Shown: positions 40,519 to 44,063 of the stretch, piece by piece
How positions within the stretch are numbered: position 1 is the stretch's first letter
How the letters are laid out: each line of letters begins with the position of its first letter
Assembly (NCBI GenBank): GCA_028865725.1
Contig: JAGWJP010000005.1
Location: 1 to 44,063, forward strand
Length of the DNA stretch: 44,063 bases
Direction of reading: 5' to 3'
From: Patescibacteria group bacterium
GTDB lineage: Bacteria > Patescibacteriota > Minisyncoccia > UBA6257 > JACRHW01
Made by a program: the position numbers and the translations under genes
The notes under the pieces: model-generated
Told to the model about the DNA's origin: nothing
What the model saw: only the letters and a program-made list of their open reading frames with translations
Databases searched by the model: none

Positions 40519-41526
40519 ATGCAGTCAGCACATGCGCCGGCTCGTCAGGGAACCTGTGTGGTGAGCTTTGACGTAGCTGGCAGTCTTCAATCGTTCCGAT
40601 CAAAGGGGCTACAGGTTCCAGGACGAGATGATCTGATCTTTGTCAGACTACACCAAAGCCTTCTCGAAAGAGTGGTCAAGGCATTCCCGGGCATCACAGT
40701 CGTACCGATCGACAAGGATGAGCTCAGAGCAGAAATCTGGCATCAGGTGAACGACCGCATCGTACGCGACAGCAAACGTGCAGTCCTTGTAACTTGCTCC
40801 GAGATGGCAGCTCTGAACCATCAAGATGAGGGTCTAAACCTGAGCATCAACCGACTCTTCGACAGAGACGGAAAAATGCTCGGCTACGGTCCGCGTCCCG
40901 GGTTCGATTATCTGGACAAGCAGTTTGATGAGCTGCTCCGAAAGGTTGCCAGTCGTCACGTCATTCTGGCGAAAGAAGGGGCGTTCAGGGGAGATACCTG
41001 TCGCTTCATTCTGAGGGAGCTTGAAAAGCGTGGCGTATCGGTTGTCTCGACAATCATAGGGTTTGCCGATACCGGATCGAAGGCTTCCATTGAACAGGAG
41101 TTCAAGGGCGAGCTCGCCGTTATTCATTTATACGATCACCTCGTCGAATGGATAGCCGACCGAGATCTCATCCCATTCATGCCGGGCTGCGGACGTGTTG
41201 TCGGTGAACGCTCGACTCATAGCTTCATGCCGGTAAGAACGGCAGACGGCTTCAGCTGCGCCTATCCATATGTTGCACCGTTCGGTTTGACGGAAAAATG
41301 GATGAGCCTGTCTGAGTCAGGTGCTCGTGAGCTGTCGCGGTTCTTCCTCGACTTCAGCATCGAATTGTTCAGCAGAATCGGTCCTGAAACCACAGCAGGG
41401 GAGCTTCTGGGCGACAATCCCAGGGTTTCAATGCCTGTAATCGTGACCAATCACAGCCAAATTCCGGCTAAAGAGGCCAAAATCGTCGAATTCCTGCAGC
41501 AGGTGCGAAAAACACTCGCAGACTAG
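40519..41526 (+). CDS. Unknown protein with a phosphoribosyltransferase-like stretch
   Basis: 335 residues, Shine-Dalgarno AAGGAGG six bases before the ATG, as in the pur genes. No family is recognised with confidence. Residues about 153-182 (VILAKEGAFRGDTCRFILRE, then LEKRGVSVVSTIIGF) look like the PRPP-loop strand-loop-helix of type I phosphoribosyltransferases (hydrophobic-DD/E-xxxSGxT), although the acidic pair is replaced by KEG. CAYPYVAPFGLTEKW and PVIVTNHSQIPAKEAK are further conserved-looking patches. It shares style and position with the pur island and could act on PRPP or a nucleotide. It has its own terminator. Confidence 0.6.
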   Translation: MQSAHAPARQGTCVVSFDVAGSLQSFRSKGLQVPGRDDLIFVRLHQSLLERVVKAFPGITVVPIDKDELRAEIWHQVNDRIVRDSKRAVLVTCSEMAALNHQDEGLNLSINRLFDRDGKMLGYGPRPGFDYLDKQFDELLRKVASRHVILAKEGAFRGDTCRFILRELEKRGVSVVSTIIGFADTGSKASIEQEFKGELAVIHLYDHLVEWIADRDLIPFMPGCGRVVGERSTHSFMPVRTADGFSCAYPYVAPFGLTEKWMSLSESGARELSRFFLDFSIELFSRIGPETTAGELLGDNPRVSMPVIVTNHSQIPAKEAKIVEFLQQVRKTLAD

Positions 41527-41546
41527 GCGTTATTTCGCTCAAAGCC

Positions 41547-41583
41547 GATCGCATCACTTTAAAAGGGTGGTGCGATCTTTTTG
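41547..41583 (+). terminator. Intrinsic terminator
   Basis: GATCGCATCAC (41547-41557) pairs with GTGGTGCGATC (41567-41577), followed by TTTTTG. It closes the pur-type block. Confidence 0.85.
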
Positions 41584-41662
41584 TTATCGCCAAAATGTCA
41601 TTATTTTGCTTGACTTTTTGAAGATTTAATACCGTATATTACTATCCAATAGATTATCCTTC

Positions 41663-41697
41663 TTGACAATAGCTAATCACTACACTAGGATGTAGTG
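41663..41697 (+). promoter_or_regulatory. Integrase promoter with an overlapping operator palindrome
   Basis: TTGACA (41663-41668), 17 bases, TAGGAT (41686-41691). CACTACA (41678-41684) and TGTAGTG (41691-41697) form a perfect seven-base inverted repeat spanning the -10, as expected for a repressor site. Transcription would start near 41698 and run through a 246-base leader to the integrase. Confidence 0.65.
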
Positions 41698-41715
41698 ACA
41701 ACCGAATATCAAGAA

Positions 41716-41763
41716 CATTGTCCCGAAAGGGATCCTGCCGGCAACGGCTGGATGCTAGCAATG
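41716..41763 (+). ncRNA. Three-way-junction RNA element, copy 2, in the integrase leader
   Basis: Same parts as copy 1 at 6658: outer stem CATTG/CAATG, hairpin TCCC-GAAA-GGGA, a middle hairpin (TCC-GCCG/CGGC-GGA, different bases from copy 1 but still paired) and GATGCTAG. The stem ends on an ATG (41761) that opens a 31-codon frame. The compensating changes in the middle hairpin support a selected RNA structure. Confidence 0.6.
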
Positions 41764-41856
41764 GACTTTCCCAAGCTTTATCTTGCTAATACGCACAGGG
41801 ATAGTAAGATAAAGGTGCATGCCCGAAAGGGTATGTATCCCAAGCTTGGGATCTGA
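41761..41856 (+). CDS. Possible leader peptide in the integrase leader
   Basis: A 31-codon frame starting on the ATG that closes RNA copy 2: MDFPKLYLANTHRDSKIKVH, ending YPKLGI. It is basic and could be a leader peptide whose translation alters the downstream hairpins: CTTTATCTT/AAGATAAAG (41776-41814), CATGCCC-GAAA-GGGTATG (41818-41835) and ATCCCAAGCTTGGGAT (41837-41852). It may equally be a chance frame. Confidence 0.35.
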   Translation: MDFPKLYLANTHRDSKIKVHARKGMYPKLGI

Positions 41857-41890
41857 CATAAGCCGATTAATTATATTAAAAAGCTTAGGT

Positions 41891-41936
41891 CAACCAAAAG
41901 TCCACTTTGACTAGCATCGAGTGGGCTTTTTGGTTG
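41891..41936 (+). promoter_or_regulatory. Attenuator-like hairpin just before the integrase start
   Basis: CAACCAAAA-GT-CCACT (41891-41906) pairs with AGTGG-GC-TTTTTGGTTG (41920-41936); the stem ends seven bases before the ATG. Its descending arm carries a T run, so it may act as a terminator or block ribosome loading, keeping integrase low unless the leader refolds. Confidence 0.5.
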
Positions 41937-41943
41937 GAAACCT

Positions 41944-42861
41944 ATGCTTTTCAAAGACGTAATAGATGAATTCACGAACTGGCGACAGTTCAAAATAAAT
42001 AGAACCACTACATCAGGCAACGACAAAGACCTGCGGCTTTTCTGCTTGTTTTTAAGAAATCCACATATCGAGGAGATCACGCTAAACGACGTGATGCTTT
42101 ACCTGAACCTCATGAGAGAAATCGGCTGGGCGCACAACAGCTTTATATCAAAGTGTATGGCGCTCAAGAAATTCTTTGAATTCTGCAATCTCAGAGGCTA
42201 CCGGGTCCTGAACGAAAACCTCATTCCAATACCTCAGAAGCAGTACAAGATTCCTAGAGTTGCTACTCCGGAAGAATACAAGAAATTGCTGGCTGTCATC
42301 CCGAAGAATACCGATCCGCGAAATGTCCGCAATGAAGCTATCGTAAGATTGTTATGGGATACCGGAGCACGCAACGGCGAGATACTCGCGCTTGATATGG
42401 ACGACCTAGATCTGGTTAACAACAAAGCTCTGATCAAGACTGAGAAAGCTAAGACTCGCAGACCATTACGAGAGATTTTTTGGACCAAGGAAACGAGCGA
42501 AGCGATACAGAAATGGATCGAGAGAAGGGAACGGTTCAAGAGAGGAAACGCACTCCGCGATCCGAATGCTCTCTTTATCTCCATTCACAATTCAGGCTGC
42601 AATAAAACTAGAGGATACCGCTTCAAGCCGAGCGGAGTATGCGAAATGCTTAGAGGCTATTCAAACAAAGCTGGTCTTGAGCGCCCAATGAATGCGCACT
42701 CAATGAGGCACTACATGGGCCGAAGTATTATCGAAAAAGGCGGTTCCAACTCTGACGTGACAAATATCCTTGGTCACTCTTGCATTGAAAGCTCAATGGT
42801 CTACACCATGATGTACGGAAAGCAGGCTGAGCAAAGGTATCGCAAATTTAGAGGAAAATAA
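41944..42861 (+). CDS. Tyrosine recombinase (integrase)
   Basis: 305 residues: N-terminal core-binding domain (about 1-90) and catalytic domain. Catalytic residues visible in order: Arg in TGARNGEIL (about 142), Lys in KTEKAKTRR (about 165), HxxR in NAHSMRHYMG (about 252), His in ILGHS (about 275) and the nucleophile Tyr in VYTMMYG (about 285). This is the XerC/D-like integrase type. It lies 0.8 kb from repeat C and most likely moves the element. No excisionase is recognised; the three small genes after it are candidates. Confidence 0.93.
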   Translation: MLFKDVIDEFTNWRQFKINRTTTSGNDKDLRLFCLFLRNPHIEEITLNDVMLYLNLMREIGWAHNSFISKCMALKKFFEFCNLRGYRVLNENLIPIPQKQYKIPRVATPEEYKKLLAVIPKNTDPRNVRNEAIVRLLWDTGARNGEILALDMDDLDLVNNKALIKTEKAKTRRPLREIFWTKETSEAIQKWIERRERFKRGNALRDPNALFISIHNSGCNKTRGYRFKPSGVCEMLRGYSNKAGLERPMNAHSMRHYMGRSIIEKGGSNSDVTNILGHSCIESSMVYTMMYGKQAEQRYRKFRGK

Positions 42862-42867
42862 TATAAT
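42862..42867 (+). promoter_or_regulatory. -10 box of a leaderless promoter
   Basis: A perfect TATAAT six bases before the ATG at 42874, overlapping the end of the integrase gene. No Shine-Dalgarno site. Confidence 0.55.
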
Positions 42868-42873
42868 ATAGCT

Positions 42874-43017
42874 ATGAAAAGAAAACCTGGAGAAATATTT
42901 ACTGCTGGCAAACATAAGGTCGTCTGGAATAAGAACGATCGTATAGTGGTGGTGGTCGATAAAAAAATTGTCTACACAAGGAACCAAAAGGAGACTTTGG
43001 ACGGTGCAGAAAAATGA
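42874..43017 (+). CDS. Small basic protein after integrase
   Basis: 47 residues: MKRKPGEIFTAGKHKVVWNK, then VVVVDKKIVYTRNQK. Short beta-strand pattern with many Lys and Arg suggests nucleic-acid binding. Its stop TGA is followed at once by the next ATG. An excisionase or regulator role is only a guess from position. Confidence 0.5.
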   Translation: MKRKPGEIFTAGKHKVVWNKNDRIVVVVDKKIVYTRNQKETLDGAEK

Positions 43018-43299
43018 ATGTTGCCCTATGATAGCCCAGAATTTAAGATGCTATATGATATTTTGCACGGCACTCATGAATTGAAATATCGGGCTAAGGC
43101 ATCAGATAAAATCTTAAATGTAGAAGGTATTGGAATGATTGCTATTGCCGATACTCCAATGGCTCGTATGGTTGAGGCTGTGAGCAGTCTCCTCGGTGCA
43201 GAATTTGCTAGGATTTTACTTATGACAATTTGGGATAAAAAAGAGGGAAGAAAGATGGCGGAAAATATGCACATCAGAATGAAAAGTGCCAAATTGTAG
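43018..43299 (+). CDS. Small helical protein of unknown function
   Basis: 93 residues starting directly after the previous stop. IADTPMARMVEAVSSLLGAE followed by FARILLMTIWDKKEGRKMAE gives hydrophobic helices but no clear TM segment. No family recognised. The immediate start suggests translational coupling with the gene before. Confidence 0.5.
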   Translation: MLPYDSPEFKMLYDILHGTHELKYRAKASDKILNVEGIGMIAIADTPMARMVEAVSSLLGAEFARILLMTIWDKKEGRKMAENMHIRMKSAKL

Positions 43300-43301
43300 C
43301 G

Positions 43302-43329
43302 TTGTGAAATAAAAGGCGCTTGCTATAAT
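43302..43329 (+). promoter_or_regulatory. Leaderless promoter of the KGG miniprotein
   Basis: TTGTGA (43302-43307), 16 bases, TATAAT (43324-43329), six bases, GTG at 43336. This is the most complete example of the -10, six bases, start-codon architecture in the window. Confidence 0.65.
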
Positions 43330-43335
43330 TGAGAG

Positions 43336-43476
43336 GTGAAGAACAAAGCAGCCCAAGAGCTCGGAAAGAAAGGTGGCCAGAAGACCAAGAAGAAGTATGG
43401 TAAGAAATACTTCCAGGAAATTGGTCGAAAAGCCGCAAAAGTAAGGTGGGGAAAAAAGGACCCTGCCGTTGCTTGA
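43336..43476 (+). CDS. KGG-motif miniprotein
   Basis: 46 residues with a GTG start: MKNKAAQELGKKGGQKTKKK, then YFQEIGRKAAKVRWGKK. Two LGKKGG/IGRKAA-type repeats resemble the KGG (Stress-induced bacterial acidophilic repeat) family and short proteins common in Patescibacteria. Strongly basic, probably binds nucleic acid. The perfect promoter supports expression. Confidence 0.65.
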   Translation: MKNKAAQELGKKGGQKTKKKYGKKYFQEIGRKAAKVRWGKKDPAVA

Positions 43477-43489
43477 TATATAATAAGCG

Positions 43490-43630
43490 CTTGGTATACT
43501 CCTTGTTGTAGAGCCATTTGAAAATTACATACCAAGGCTTGCTCGCCTACTAAGGCCGTAAAAGGGCATTTGTGGGCTTAATAGACGAGCAAAACCGAGC
43601 ATTTTCAAGGGTTATTTGCCAAAATAACCC
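43490..43630 (+). other. Inverted repeats between the last element gene and repeat C
   Basis: CTTGGTAT (43490-43497) with ATACCAAG (43529-43536), GCTCG with CGAGC further right, and a perfect hairpin GGGTTATTT-GCCA-AAATAACCC (43609-43630) ending 12 bases before repeat C. The dense inverted repeats next to a candidate att site could be integrase arm sites or the transcript end. No gene seen. Confidence 0.4.
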
Positions 43631-43642
43631 AAATGTTGAGAA

Positions 43643-43671
43643 GATGGAGGTCTCATAGAGTTTAAGGTTTA
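43643..43671 (+). repeat. Junction repeat, right copy C (candidate attR)
   Basis: Matches 4997-5025 at 27 of 29 positions, core GGTCTCATAGAGTTTAAGGT identical; the right part GAGTTTAAGGTTTAGG matches the ychF 3' end (4870-4885). It lies just outside the integrase module. Confidence 0.5.
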
Positions 43672-43869
43672 GGAAAAAATTTAGCCCCACAGTATTGCTA
43701 CTGCAGGGCATGAAAGGGTCCTATTTTTGGATCTTTCGATCTTAAACCTGATAGGAGTGACTCTGTTGCCTGTGATACAGTCAGGAAATCCGGATCTGTT
43801 TTTTCCTCGCCCTGCATCTCGGATGCAACAACTGCGGAGTCACACTTATCGTTAACAGCACCCAATTCC
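43672..43869 (-). ncRNA. Candidate minus-strand short transcript beside the right IS30 copy
   Basis: Leftward from TTGACA/TACAAT, about 190 bases end in a terminator (GCCC...GGGC stem with inner AGTAGCAATACT, 43684-43709, then TTTTTT). Inside: GTGACTC-TGTTGC paired with GCAACA-GAGTCAC, GCATC-CGA-GATGC and GATC-GAAA-GATC. A 55-codon frame with TTG start (43698-43865; MGAVNDKCDSAVVASEMQGE at its start) covers the unit and looks protein-like. RNA or miniprotein cannot be decided here. Confidence 0.4.
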
Positions 43870-43875
43870 TAAAGT

Positions 43876-43905
43876 ATTGTAGCACGGCTAATGGTTTTCT
43901 GTCAA
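43876..43905 (-). promoter_or_regulatory. Leftward promoter next to the right IS30 copy
   Basis: Minus-strand TTGACA (43905-43900), 18 bases, TACAAT (43881-43876). It is at the same distance from the transposase motif GTGTTGCACTT as the left-flank promoter at 5355-5383. Confidence 0.55.
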
Positions 43906-43923
43906 GTATAGGACTCTTGAATT

Positions 43924-44063
43924 CTAGTTTGAAGTGCAACACCTTCCGAACACCTCGCACGGAGTGCGCCAGTTAAGGCATTTGCGCCTGGTATGGTTCA
44001 TGAGCCAGACCGTGTTTCGCACATCCTTGTCACTAATCATACTGAAATCGGAGCCTTTTGGAT
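43924..44063 (-). CDS. IS30-family transposase, C-terminal part (cut by window edge)
   Basis: The last 46 codons: KGSDFSMISDKDVRNTVWLM, then NHTRRKCLNWRTPCEVFGRC, ending CTSN. FSxIxD...N.R.RKCLNWRTPxEVF is the conserved end of IS30-family transposases. It differs in sequence from the remnant at 5401-5834, so it is a different IS30-type element and not a copy. No defect is visible in this part. The rest lies beyond the window. Confidence 0.85.
   Translation of the reverse strand, partial: PKGSDFSMISDKDVRNTVWLMNHTRRKCLNWRTPCEVFGRCCTSN

Overview
The window looks like chromosome from a small-genome bacterium, most likely of the Patescibacteria (CPR) type, with a podovirus-like prophage or integrative element inserted beside ychF. 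The lineage is an inference. It rests on very short secreted and membrane proteins, a KGG-motif miniprotein, many start codons lying exactly six bases after a -10 box (leaderless mRNAs), few Shine-Dalgarno sites in host and phage genes, and the standard genetic code (TGA is used as a stop throughout).

Layout. 1-4884: host-like genes, namely a partial HTH protein, small secreted and membrane proteins, zwf (glucose-6-phosphate dehydrogenase), a secreted beta-rich protein and ychF. 4885-6236: a junction zone with repeats resembling the ychF 3' end, several short minus-strand transcription units that each end in a terminator, a broken IS30-family transposase and a small membrane gene. 6287-12664: phage early genes (SymE-like protein, replication protein O-like, RusA-like resolvase, ParB-methyltransferase) and terminase. 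12715-28539: virion and lysis genes (portal, scaffold, coat, adaptor, nozzle, tail fibres, LysM and glycine-zipper internal proteins, holin-like proteins, amidase). 28571-32574: an AT-rich cargo block (Fic, LCMT-like methyltransferase, RibD-C-like reductase, S51 peptidase, MBL-fold hydrolase) with the same TTATTCTA motif on both sides. 32577-41583: a purine-synthesis block (purL and purN on minus; purD and purM on plus), a YerC/TrpR-like regulator and an unknown protein with a phosphoribosyltransferase-like stretch. 41663-43476: integrase with a long structured leader, then three miniproteins. 43643-44063: a repeat matching the left junction, another short minus-strand unit and a second IS30-family transposase, cut by the window edge.

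How it works together. The virion genes appear to be driven by a repeated phage promoter (20-bp box, 11-bp gap, -10, 6 bp, ATG) at 12672, 15738, 20608 and 27425. The four pur genes are separate monocistronic units that share a different promoter, a conserved initial transcript and strong Shine-Dalgarno sites, so they look like a co-regulated set imported from elsewhere. If the repeats at about 5.0 and 43.65 kb are attL and attR, the element carries part of the de novo purine pathway (PurD, PurN, PurL, PurM; no PurF, C, E, B or H here). The most novel signals are a small three-way-junction RNA present twice (6658 and 41716), each time ending on a start codon, and paired IS30 plus short-transcript modules on both flanks.
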